Below, piece after piece: positions 54,470-63,433 of a DNA stretch of 64,000 nucleotides. The translations under genes were made by a program, and so were the position numbers. The notes beneath the pieces are model-generated. The model was not told the origin of the DNA. It saw only the letters and a list, made by a program, of their open reading frames with translations, and did no database searches. The DNA lies in NCBI RefSeq assembly GCF_000013885.1, contig NC_007964.1:3954001-4018000 (forward strand). Reading direction: 5' to 3'. How positions within the stretch are numbered: the stretch's first letter is position 1; every line of letters begins with the position of its first letter. Source of the DNA: Nitrobacter hamburgensis X14. Its GTDB lineage: Bacteria > Pseudomonadota > Alphaproteobacteria > Rhizobiales > Xanthobacteraceae.

Positions 54470-56877
54470 TCCTGCGCCTGGCAAGGCGCGCGCTGAGCTT
54501 CGGCACCTGCCGGAAACTGACACAATACGAAGCGACGGCCCGCCGGATTCTCGCTCTGGAACCGGACCATCGAGAGCTGCCTGCCGGGGTTTTGCGTGAT
54601 CGCGTCGCCGAATTGCGGCAACGAGTCCGGGCCGGCATTGCCCTCGACGAGATCAAGGAGGAGGTCTTCGCACTGACTCGCGAGGCCTCGCGCCGTGCGC
54701 TGAACCAACACCCCGTTCCGGCGCAGATCATCGGCGCCCTGGCGCTTCATGATGGCCATATCGCTGAGATGAAGACCGGCGAAGGCAAGACGCTGACTGC
54801 CACGCTGGTCTGCGCGCTCCATGCCTTGACCGGTCAGGGCGTCCACGTCGCCACGCCGAACGACTATCTGGCCGAGCGCGATGCCGGCTGGATGCGGCCG
54901 GTCTACGACTTGCTGGGACTGAGCACCGGCGTCATCACCCCGGAGATGGACGACGACAGCCGGCGCGAATCCTATCGTTGCGACATCACCTACGGGATCG
55001 CCAGCGAGTTCGGCTTCGACTATCTGCGCGACAACATGAAGTTTTCCGCAGCGGAAACCGTCCAGCGCGGCCATGCTTTCGCTTTGGTCGACGAGGCCGA
55101 CGCCACGCTGATCGACGAGGCCGCCATGCCGCTGGCGCTGTTCGGCCCGCTTGGCGATCACTCGAGCCTTTATCAGGCGATCGATGCCGTCATCGCCTCA
55201 TTGCAGCCCCGGCATTACGAGATCGATCCTCGGCGACGCGTCGCGCTGACCGAAGCGGGATACAGCGAAGTCGAACAGCGGCTGCAACAGCAAGGGTTGC
55301 TGAGGGCCCCGACGACGCTGCATGATATCGCATCGATCTCGCTGCTCCACCATGTCGTGCAGTCGCTGCGGGCTCATGTCCTGCTTGCACGCGACCGCGA
55401 CTATGTCGTTGCAAACGGCAGCGTGACCCTGGTCGACGGGCTGACGGGGCGACCGATGCCGGGACGACGCTATGATGAAGGACTGCATCAGGCCCTGGAG
55501 GCCAAGGAAGGTTGCGCCATCGGCGAGGAAACGCATACGCTCGCCGCGATCACGTTCCAGACCTACTTCCGTCGTTACGCCAGGCTAGCCGGCATGACCG
55601 GAACCGCGAAAGCCGACGCCGAAGAATACAACGACATCTACGGCCTCGATGTGATCTCCATCCCGACACACCGTCCGATGATCCGGGTCGACGAATCCGT
55701 GCTCCACGCCTCCGCCGCCGGCAAGGTGCGGGCGATCCTGCGGGAATTGGAAGACGCCTCCGCACGCGGCCAGCCCGTGCTGATCGGCGCTCCATCCATT
55801 GAACGATCGGAGGCACTGGCGGCAATGCTTGAAGCCAACGGCTGGCGGCAGCGCGACGACGAGACCAAGAGCAAAGGCACAACCCGCACCTTCGCGGTGC
55901 TCAATGCCAAACATCATTCCCGCGAAGCCCAGATCATCGCCGGGGCCGGCGCCCCCGGCGCCGTGACGATCGCCACCGCAATGGCCGGCCGGGGCACCGA
56001 TATCCGGCTTGGCGGCGAACACGCCGACGCCGCCAGGCGCGCGCAAGTGATCGCCGCCGGCGGACTGCTGGTGATCGGCACCACCCATCACGATCACGGA
56101 CGGATGGACGAACAATTGCGCGGCCGTGCCGGACGACAGGGCGATCCGGGGCGCTCCGTCTTCCATGCCTCACTGGAAGACGAGTTTCTGACCAATGCGG
56201 CGATCAGCGTAACACGACCCGAACAGGCCGCCACGATCGCATCTTCGGTCGCGAGCCGGCTGATCCGCGCAGCGCAGAAGCGGCATGAGATCTACAGCTT
56301 CGATCGGCGTCTCGGACTCTTGCGATTCGACACGATCATTCAACGCCAGCGCGACCATGTCTACGATTTACGCCGCAGTATCCGCGACGGGAGCGATACG
56401 CTCACATTGGCGACCCGCCTGCGCAATGAGACGATCGACGATCTGATCGCCCGTTTCGCAACGCCGAGCGCCCCATGGGACATCGCCGGACTGGATCACG
56501 CGATCCGATCCGTCCTGACCCTTGCCGTCGATATCAGCCCTCCATTCGCCGATCCCAAAGCCGATGCAAAGGCTCTTGCACGGCGTGTGCGCGCCACAGC
56601 CGACCGCTGGATCGACGGCAAGATCGCCAGCATGGGCGAGACCGTGTTTGTCGACATTCTTGGCCGGCTGATGATGGCGCTGATCGATCACCTCTGGTCG
56701 GCGCAATCCGAACGCCTCGATCACCTCAAACGCCGGATCGGCGACCGCCGGCTCCCGGCGCATAAGGCTGTCGCGGAATTTCAGCTTGAAGCATTCGCAC
56801 TGTTCGAGCGGATGATCGCCGATTTCCGTCGCGACGTGACGGCATACGCCATGCGCGTGGGCATCCTGCCGACGTGA
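54466..56877 (+). CDS. SecA-like ATPase (accessory, atypical)
   Basis: An 803-residue second SecA-type DEAD ATPase. Walker A MKTGEGKT (102-109), DEAD box [12 protein letters not shown] (D209-D212), preprotein-binding domain, [39 protein letters not shown] and the helical-scaffold segment [16 protein letters not shown] are all there. The domain order is that of SecA, but the sequence is divergent (SecA usually has VDEVDSILIDEA) and the C-terminal zinc-binding/SecB tail is absent. It is coupled to tonB by ATGA, which is unusual. Housekeeping secA should lie elsewhere. Its substrate is unknown. Confidence 0.88.
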
Positions 56878-56910
56878 CGAGGCGCACCTCTGGGAAAGGT
56901 GCGCCTCGTC
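56876..56910. terminator. Perfect hairpin between convergent genes
   Basis: GACGAGGCGCACCT, loop CTGGGAA, AGGTGCGCCTCGTC: a 14-base perfect stem starting inside the SecA-like stop codon. It sits between convergent secA-like and coxA-like genes, and so probably ends both transcripts; no T-run on either side. Confidence 0.7.
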
Positions 56911-56945
56911 CTGGCCGCCTCGCGGCGCGAATCACTGAGTGTCGA

Positions 56946-58550
56946 TCACTCCACACGCGGCAAAACGTTGAATTGATGAAACGGCGGCGGCGACGACAGC
57001 GTCCATTCAAGTGTGGTCGCACCGGTCCCCCAGGGATTGGCCTCAGCCTTCTCCTTGCGAACGAAGGCATGGATCATGCCGATGACAAACACGATCGTGC
57101 CCGCTGCCGATATATAGGATCCGATTGATGCGATGTGGTTGAAGCCGGCAAATGCATCCGGATAATCGGCGACGCGTCGTGGCATTCCCTCCAGACCTAG
57201 GAAGTGCATCGGGAAGAAAGCCAGATTGACGCCGATCAGCGTAAGCCAGAAGTGCAGCTTGCCGAAAAACTCCGAATACATGTATCCGGTAATCTTCGGA
57301 AACCAGTAATACCAGCCGGCAAAGATGGCGAACACCGCGCCGAGAGACAGCACATAGTGGAAATGTGCAACGACGTAGTAGGTGTCTTGCAAGACCCGAT
57401 CGACGCCCGGATTGGCGAGCACCACACCGGTGACGCCACCGATCGTGAACACAAGCACGAAGCCGGTCGCCCACAACATCGGCGTTTTGAACCTTATCGA
57501 GCCGCCCCACATGGTGGCGACCCACGAGAACACCTTCACGCCGGTCGGCACCGCGATCACCATGCTGGCGAGAGCAAAGTAAGCCTGGGCCGTGCTCGAC
57601 ATGCCGACGGTGTACATGTGATGGGCCCAGACCACGAAGCCGATGAACCCGATCGCAATCATGGCATAGACCATTCCGAGGTAACCGAAGATCGGCTTCT
57701 TCGAGAAGGTCGAGATCACATGGCTGATGATTCCAAAGCCGGGCAGGATCATGATGTAGACTTCGGGGTGACCGAAGAACCAGAACAGGTGTTGATACAG
57801 CACCGGATCGCCGCCACCTTCGGGAGCGAAGAACGTAGTTCCGAAATTTCGATCGGTCAGCAACATCGTGATCGCGCCGGCGAGCACCGGAAGCGACAAC
57901 AGGAGCAGGAATGCCGTCACCAGAACCGACCATGCAAACAGCGGCATCTTGTGCATGGTCATGCCCGGCGCGCGCATATTGAAAATCGTGGTGATGAAAT
58001 TGATTGCGCCGAGGATCGAAGAGGCTCCGGCGAGATGCAGCGAGAGAATCACGAAATCCACCGACGGACCCGGATGACCGCTGGTCGACAGCGGCGCATA
58101 GAGCGTCCAGCCGGTGCCGGCACCATCCGTGCCGGGCTCGCCTCCGACGAACAGCGAAATGATGAACAGTGTAAATGACGCCGGCAGCAGCCAGAATGAA
58201 ATGTTGTTCATGCGCGGAAACGCCATGTCCGGCGCTCCGATCATCAGCGGCACCATCCAGTTGCCGAACCCTCCCATCAGCGCCGGCATCAGCGTGAAGA
58301 AGATCATGATCAGGCCATGGCCTGTGAGGAATACGTTGTAGGCATGCGGGTTGGAGAAAATCTGGAGACCCGGCTCCTGCAATTCCATCCGCATCAAGAC
58401 CGAGAAGGTCCCGCCAATCAATCCCGCGCAGATAGCGAACACGAAGTACATCGTGCCGATATCCTTGTGGTTCGTCGAATACACGTAGCGCCGCCAGCCG
58501 GTGGGATGAGCGTGGGCGTGAGAATCGTTCGTCGCTGCAGCGGATATCAT
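56946..58550 (-). CDS. ctaD: Cytochrome c oxidase subunit I (aa3 type)
   Basis: A 534-residue heme-copper oxidase subunit. Cu-B/heme a3 motifs: FFGHPEVYIMILPGFG (with the His-Tyr crosslink), WAHHMYTVG and VAHFHYVLSLGAVFAIF; K-channel STFSKKPIFGYLGMVYAM; D-channel-type asparagines in GGFGNWMVPL and PRMNNISFW. Subunits II and III are absent from the neighbourhood, and no heme-A or assembly gene flanks it, so it is an orphan. N-terminus is His/Ala-rich. Confidence 0.95.
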   Translation of the reverse strand: MISAAATNDSHAHAHPTGWRRYVYSTNHKDIGTMYFVFAICAGLIGGTFSVLMRMELQEPGLQIFSNPHAYNVFLTGHGLIMIFFTLMPALMGGFGNWMVPLMIGAPDMAFPRMNNISFWLLPASFTLFIISLFVGGEPGTDGAGTGWTLYAPLSTSGHPGPSVDFVILSLHLAGASSILGAINFITTIFNMRAPGMTMHKMPLFAWSVLVTAFLLLLSLPVLAGAITMLLTDRNFGTTFFAPEGGGDPVLYQHLFWFFGHPEVYIMILPGFGIISHVISTFSKKPIFGYLGMVYAMIAIGFIGFVVWAHHMYTVGMSSTAQAYFALASMVIAVPTGVKVFSWVATMWGGSIRFKTPMLWATGFVLVFTIGGVTGVVLANPGVDRVLQDTYYVVAHFHYVLSLGAVFAIFAGWYYWFPKITGYMYSEFFGKLHFWLTLIGVNLAFFPMHFLGLEGMPRRVADYPDAFAGFNHIASIGSYISAAGTIVFVIGMIHAFVRKEKAEANPWGTGATTLEWTLSSPPPFHQFNVLPRVE

Positions 58551-59098
58551 ATCGACCCTTTCCCAATCAGTAACGCCGGATGAAGCTGTAACTTCCTCCG
58601 AAGTTAAAACCTCATCTCGAGATAGTGGGTTCAGTCCGAGTCAAATATTCGAGTCCGCAGCTTCGATCGCTTGAACCGGATCGGTGCCTTTCACGGCTCG
58701 GTCCCCTGAGGTCCAAGAACGTGAGAGAGTAGAACCTGTGTCGCAAGACCTGCGCCTTGCGCGCTGGTCTTGCGTTTACTCTCGACCGTTCTTGTTTTTT
58801 TTCAAGCGAGAAATATTGCACGTTGAATTCAGGAAAACAGATACATCAACACAAACGCGCGAGCGTTGTCGCCGTGCACAAATGCGTGCCTGAATACGGA
58901 GCGATGAACTGCGAGCGCATCATTGGCCGCAGCAAGCGGACACGAGATATGCGCTATCAATATCGGAGAATTTGACCGTGACATCGCACGGACGGACTCA
59001 CCTGGCGATGCCGACACCTCGGTTGGTATCGCTCTCGTACAGCGATGCATTGCGTCGCATGGCCGCTCACGACTTCGGAGTGTGATCTCGAGATTGAT
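58551..59098. other. Intergenic region between coxA-like and LysR genes
   Basis: About 550 bases with no protein gene. Holds the promoter of the cox gene near its left end and the hairpin/poly-T element listed next. Downstream of that, 58803-59098 has nothing I recognise. Confidence 0.4.
58714..58802 (+). ncRNA. Candidate structured RNA or terminator
   Basis: Nested stems: CAAGAACG (58714-58721) with CGTTCTTG (58787-58794), GAGAGTA (58725-58731) with TACTCTC (58777-58783), and CGCAAGACC (58742-58750) with GGTCTTGCG (58766-58774). Eight consecutive T follow (58795-58802). The element is on plus, downstream of no plus-strand gene (the cox gene runs the other way), so a small RNA of up to about 250 bases starting after 58551 is possible. 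Confidence 0.5.
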
Positions 59099-60001
59099 CT
59101 AGCGTTGTTCTTTTCGCACCGCCCGCTTTGTCGTTTTCGCGCCCGATGCCGTCTTCGGGTTCGAATTGGCGACTTGGTGCATGATCTCGACCGCGCTGAC
59201 AAACAAATCGCGATCACCCTCGAGAGGATAAACGACGTATGCGGGCATTGAAAATTCAGGCGTGTCGCTGACCAGATTGAGACGCCCGGTCTTCAGATGG
59301 GGCGTGACGATCCGCTTTGGGAAATAACCGGATCCTCCGTTCTCCAGCACGTGTTGCAATCCCACCCAGCCGATGTTCGCGCTCAGCGGAGGGCTGCCAA
59401 AATTCGGAAAGCAGGCATTGTGCCGTGCGTAGAACTCAGGTCCCCAATCGACATACACATAGCCGGATCGAGGTTCGGGTTTGCCATTCGGATTCGTTGA
59501 AACTAGGATGAGGTGCTCTTCGAACAATTGCTCGATCTTCAATCCCGGACGAATCTGCGGAGTGTACATAACGCCAATGTCTATCCGCCCCTCGATTAGC
59601 CCCTGCATCAATTCCGGCTCGTGCCCGCTTTCGGCGCGAATGGATATTTCCGGTCTGGCCTCCCTCATGAGCTGAAGCCACTGCAGCAGGAACTCTTCCC
59701 ACAGGCCAATGCGGCAACCGACAACCAGCGTTCCGCTAAATCCCTCCGGAATGCCGATGTCGTGCCGCGCCTGTTCCATTGTCCGCACCAGCGTAGCCGC
59801 GTGCCGCTGGAATTGCCGGCCAGCCGACGTCAGCGTCGTGCCAGCCTTGTTGCGGACGAAGAGCATGCAGCCCAACTGCTCTTCGAGCGTGTGAATGCGC
59901 GTGCTGACCGTCGACTGGCTGACGTGAAGCTGATCCGCGGCACTGATGAAATTCCCCGCTGTCACGACGGTGAGGAAGGTTCTGGCCAGTTCCGTGTCCA
60001 T
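59099..60001 (-). CDS. LysR-family transcriptional regulator
   Basis: A 300-residue regulator: N-terminal winged helix with TAGNFISAADQLHVSQSTVSTRIHTLEEQLG, then a two-lobe inducer domain (GTLVVGCRIGLWEEFLLQWL, GRIDIGVMYTPQIRPGLKIEQL, LILVSTN). The C-terminal tail is Lys/Arg-rich (SGAKTTKRAVRKEQR). It diverges from the ABC importer operon across a 277-base gap, so it likely controls it. Inducer unknown. Confidence 0.92.
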   Translation of the reverse strand: MDTELARTFLTVVTAGNFISAADQLHVSQSTVSTRIHTLEEQLGCMLFVRNKAGTTLTSAGRQFQRHAATLVRTMEQARHDIGIPEGFSGTLVVGCRIGLWEEFLLQWLQLMREARPEISIRAESGHEPELMQGLIEGRIDIGVMYTPQIRPGLKIEQLFEEHLILVSTNPNGKPEPRSGYVYVDWGPEFYARHNACFPNFGSPPLSANIGWVGLQHVLENGGSGYFPKRIVTPHLKTGRLNLVSDTPEFSMPAYVVYPLEGDRDLFVSAVEIMHQVANSNPKTASGAKTTKRAVRKEQR

Positions 60002-60278
60002 TGAAGGCGTCTCCCGATAGCTACCGAGCCGATATCGAGCTGCGGTCTTATTCGTTTGTCAAAATTGAAGTCAGGATGCGAGGTGAACGCGGATTCGATC
60101 GTTATCGGGACACCGGGAACCAAGTGCTTGCGCGCTGGTTGTATAGCACGGTCGAGACATCCATCCTGCATCACCGCCCACAGGTGCTGATCGCGGGAAA
60201 GAAGGAGCATTACCTCCGAAAAACAGCCGAAGAATTAGGACAGCTGCAGGATCAGGATTCGGGATGGAGGGTCATTTC

Positions 60279-61484
60279 ATGTTGAAAATTTCCGGTTTGT
60301 CGGCCGCTTTGATCGCCGCTGCGGTTGCAATGTCGTCTGGTTCGGCCGTGGCAAAGGACATCGTCCTGGGGGCGTCCGTACAATTGACGGGACCTGTTGC
60401 CAATACCGGCCGGTATTATCGTGACGCCTATCAACTCGCAGTCGACAAGATCAACGAAGCCGGCGGAGTCAAGGTCGGTCATGAAACATACACGCTCGCG
60501 CTCAAACTTTATGACAATCAGTCGGACGTCAATTTGAGCGTGCGTCAGTACACGCAACTGGTTTCACGGGACAAAGTGAATTTTCTGCTGGGGCCGTTCG
60601 CAAGCAATTTCGCGCTGGCGGATTCGGCTGTGTCCGAAAAGTACCAGATTCCGATGGTCCAGGGCGGCGGCGCGTCGGACCAGATCTTCTCGCGCAAGTT
60701 CAAATATATTTTTGGAACGCTGGCGCCGGCCAGCCACTATTTCGGCTCGACGGTGGAGATGATGAAGGGGCTCGATCCGGCCCCGAAATCGGTCGCCCTG
60801 CTTTATGCCGACGATGCCTTTGACGTCTCGGTAGCGGAAGGAACGCGGCCCAAACTGAAAGAGGCGGGCCTCACCCTGGCCATGGACGAGCGTTACAGCA
60901 CCAATGCGACGGACTTCAACTCGCTGCTCTCGCAGATCAAGAGCAAGAACGTCGATGCGGTGTTGGTGGCGGGCCACGAAACCGAAATTCTGAATTTCGT
61001 GCGGCAGGCCAAGAGTCTTGCGGTCGCCCCGAAGATGTATTCCTTCACGGTGGGCGTTCCCAGCGAGGATTTCCGCAAGGCTCTCGGTAAAGATGCCGAC
61101 TATGCTTTCGGCATGACGGCGTGGCTGCCTTCCGCCGACCTCAAGGATCAATGGTTCGGCGATGCTGCGCAATTCGCCTCGGCCTTCAAGGCGAAGTTCA
61201 ACTACGACCCGGACTATCATGCCGCGTCCGGCGCGGCCGACGTCGAGGCCTTGGTGAAAGCCGTGGAAGATGCGGGCACGATCGACCCCGCAAAAGTAAG
61301 GGACGCATTGTCGAAGGTGGATTTCGACAGTCTTTACGGGCGGATTGCGTTCAATGAGAATGGCCAGATCGATCTGCCGCAGACCGTGATCCAGATCCAG
61401 GATGGCAAGCTGGTCGCGATCCAGGGCGTCCACGGTAAAATCGCGGCGCCGAAATATCCGATGCCGGCATGGGACGCGCGCTAG
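60279..61484 (+). CDS. livK: ABC importer substrate-binding protein (LivK-like)
   Basis: A 401-residue periplasmic protein: signal peptide (KISGLSAALIAAAVAMSSGSAVA), then VLGASVQLTGPVANTGRYYRDAYQLAVDKINEAGGV typical of type I receptors. Start at 60279 has GGAGG eight bases upstream; the frame upstream from 60264 is inside that site. A hydrophobic-ligand or aromatic-acid ligand is possible; family cannot be told apart by eye. Confidence 0.9.
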   Translation: MLKISGLSAALIAAAVAMSSGSAVAKDIVLGASVQLTGPVANTGRYYRDAYQLAVDKINEAGGVKVGHETYTLALKLYDNQSDVNLSVRQYTQLVSRDKVNFLLGPFASNFALADSAVSEKYQIPMVQGGGASDQIFSRKFKYIFGTLAPASHYFGSTVEMMKGLDPAPKSVALLYADDAFDVSVAEGTRPKLKEAGLTLAMDERYSTNATDFNSLLSQIKSKNVDAVLVAGHETEILNFVRQAKSLAVAPKMYSFTVGVPSEDFRKALGKDADYAFGMTAWLPSADLKDQWFGDAAQFASAFKAKFNYDPDYHAASGAADVEALVKAVEDAGTIDPAKVRDALSKVDFDSLYGRIAFNENGQIDLPQTVIQIQDGKLVAIQGVHGKIAAPKYPMPAWDAR

Positions 61485-61532
61485 AGCATGATCCCGAAAA
61501 GTGGAATCCGGTTTTCGGATAAGATCATGCTC
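61484..61532. repeat. 45-bp intergenic palindrome, copy 2
   Basis: Reverse-oriented copy of the repeat at 38485-38529 (core 61486-61530; 43 of 45 bases identical). It overlaps the livK stop codon (last base at 61484) and lies between livK and livH. Confidence 0.85.
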
Positions 61533-61625
61533 AATCAAAAGGGTAACACTCGAGTCAAGTAACGCAGTTGGATCGGACTCTAACGCGAATAGCGAACGAT
61601 CCTCCGGCTAAGAAGGGGCCCGACG

Positions 61626-62489
61626 TTGGATCTGCTTGTACAAGTCCTCATCAACGGCACCCTTTTGGGCGGGCTGTACGCCATGATGGCGCTCGGTCTC
61701 GCGCTGGTCTGGGGCGTGCTGAATATCGTCAACCTGGCGCACGGCGCATTCATCATGCTCGGCGCCTACGTGTCCTTGTATCTCTTCACGTACCTGCATA
61801 TCGACCCGTTTTTGGGCCTGCCGATCACCGCGGCGGTGATGTTCGCGATCGGCTACTGCGTCCAGCGCGGCCTTTTGAATTTGATCGTCCGCGCGCCGAT
61901 GTTCAACACGTTGCTGATAACGTTCGGGCTGGAGGTTGTGCTGACCTATCTTGCGCAGCTCGCATTCTCGGCCGACTTTCGCACCATCAATCCCTCTTAT
62001 GCGGGCGACAGCATCGTGCTGGGTCCGGTCGTCTTGCCGCTGGCGCGGCTTCTGGCCTTCGGCGTGGCCATCGCGCTGACGGTCGGGATGTGGGTGTTCC
62101 TGCTGCATACGACGCTCGGCCGCGCTATCCGCGCCACGGCGCAAAATCTGGTGGCGGCCCGCCTCTACGGCGTCGAGCCTCGGCATCTCTACGCCGTGAC
62201 TTTCGGTATCGGAATTGCGCTGGCCGGAACGGCCGGAGGGCTCTACGGGACCGTATCGCAGATCAATCCATACATCGGCGCGGCATTGACCGCGAAGTCG
62301 TTCGCCATTTCGATCATCGGAGGATTGGACAATCCACTCGGCGTGATCGTCGGAGGCCTGTTTCTGGGAATCCTCGAATCGCTGACAGCTCTTTATATTG
62401 GGCCGACCTACGCCGACGTGGCGAGCTTTGGCGTGCTGGTGCTGGTCCTGATCGTGCGGCCGACCGGTCTTCTGGGGAAAGCGGCATGA
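61626..62489 (+). CDS. livH: Branched-chain-type ABC importer permease LivH
   Basis: A 287-residue inner-membrane permease: LINGTLLGGLYAMMALGLALVWGVLNIVNLAHGAFIMLGAY is the LivH signature, and GLYGTVSQINPYIGAAL and AISIIGGLDNPLGVIVGGL follow. Start is TTG at 61626 after AAGGGG. Its stop overlaps livM start as ATGA. Confidence 0.92.
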   Translation: MDLLVQVLINGTLLGGLYAMMALGLALVWGVLNIVNLAHGAFIMLGAYVSLYLFTYLHIDPFLGLPITAAVMFAIGYCVQRGLLNLIVRAPMFNTLLITFGLEVVLTYLAQLAFSADFRTINPSYAGDSIVLGPVVLPLARLLAFGVAIALTVGMWVFLLHTTLGRAIRATAQNLVAARLYGVEPRHLYAVTFGIGIALAGTAGGLYGTVSQINPYIGAALTAKSFAISIIGGLDNPLGVIVGGLFLGILESLTALYIGPTYADVASFGVLVLVLIVRPTGLLGKAA

Positions 62490-63433
62490 AGACGCTCCGC
62501 ATCGCGCTCGTCGTGGCGGCGCTTGTCGTTCTCGCGGCGGTGCCGTGGTTCGGATCGGACGTGCTGATCCAGTTCGGAATCAATGCTCTGCTGCTCGCCG
62601 TTCTGGCGCAGGGCTGGAATATCATTGGCGGCTACACCGGCTATGCGTCCTTCGGCAATTCGGTGTTCTACGGGCTCGGCAGCTACGGTGTGGGCATCGC
62701 GATGGCGCAGTGGCACTTGCCGTTCGGCGTTGGTCTGGCGTTCGGCGTGGCGCTTGCGGTCACCTTCGCCGTTCTCCTCGGGATTCCGGTCCTGCGGCTG
62801 AGGGGGCACTATTTCGCGATCGCCACGTTGGCGCTCGCTCAGGTCATGATCGCAATCGTCTCCAACGTGACATTGGCCGGCCAGAATATCGGGCTTGTCT
62901 TGCCGCCGCTCAACAACGATCCTCTCTTTTACGAGTTGTCGCTTGGGCTGCTGGTGCTGGCTACGCTGACGGTTTTCTGGTTGACGCGCAGCCGCTTCGG
63001 GTTTGGATTGATTGCTGTCCGCGAAAACGAAGAGGGCGCGGAAGTGATGGGTGTCAACACGACATTATACAAGACGATGGCATTCGCTCTTTCCGGCGTT
63101 TTCTGTTCGCTGGCCGGAGGCATTCATGCCTACTGGGTTACGTTCATCGATCCGGAAAGCGCGTTCGATATCAGCCTGAACGTCAAGATGATCATCATGG
63201 CGGTATTCGGCGGCCCCGGCACCATTCTGGGACCGGTTGTCGGAGCGCTTTCGCTCTCTGCGATCTCCGAATTTCTGTCGAGCGAGATCACCAGCCTTGC
63301 GAGCCTTTTCTTTGGCATCGTCGTCGTGGCCGCGGTTGTCCTCATGCCACGCGGTCTGGCGGACATGTTGCGGCGGTTCCGCAAGACGGGCTGGCGGTAT
63401 TTCGCCGAAAACATCCGGACGCACCGGCTATGA
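62486..63433 (+). CDS. livM: Branched-chain-type ABC importer permease LivM
   Basis: A 315-residue permease. QGWNIIGGYTGYASFGNSVFYGLGSYG and RGHYFAIATLALAQVMIAIV are LivM landmarks, and SAFDISLNVKMIIMAVFGGPGTILGPVVGAL sits in the last part. The start at 62486 overlaps the livH stop and the stop at 63431-63433 overlaps the livG start. A longer open frame beginning at 61568 runs over livH in another phase and is not the gene. Confidence 0.92.
   Translation: MKTLRIALVVAALVVLAAVPWFGSDVLIQFGINALLLAVLAQGWNIIGGYTGYASFGNSVFYGLGSYGVGIAMAQWHLPFGVGLAFGVALAVTFAVLLGIPVLRLRGHYFAIATLALAQVMIAIVSNVTLAGQNIGLVLPPLNNDPLFYELSLGLLVLATLTVFWLTRSRFGFGLIAVRENEEGAEVMGVNTTLYKTMAFALSGVFCSLAGGIHAYWVTFIDPESAFDISLNVKMIIMAVFGGPGTILGPVVGALSLSAISEFLSSEITSLASLFFGIVVVAAVVLMPRGLADMLRRFRKTGWRYFAENIRTHRL

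Noticed and set aside
60001..60285. 94-codon plus frame between LysR and livK
   Set aside because: No good start or ribosome-binding site, overlaps the livK site, no recognisable domain; more likely promoter region.
61568..63433. A 621-codon frame covering livH and livM together
   Set aside because: The first part runs in a different phase from livH and is Arg-rich noise; livM starts at 62486 where it overlaps the livH stop.
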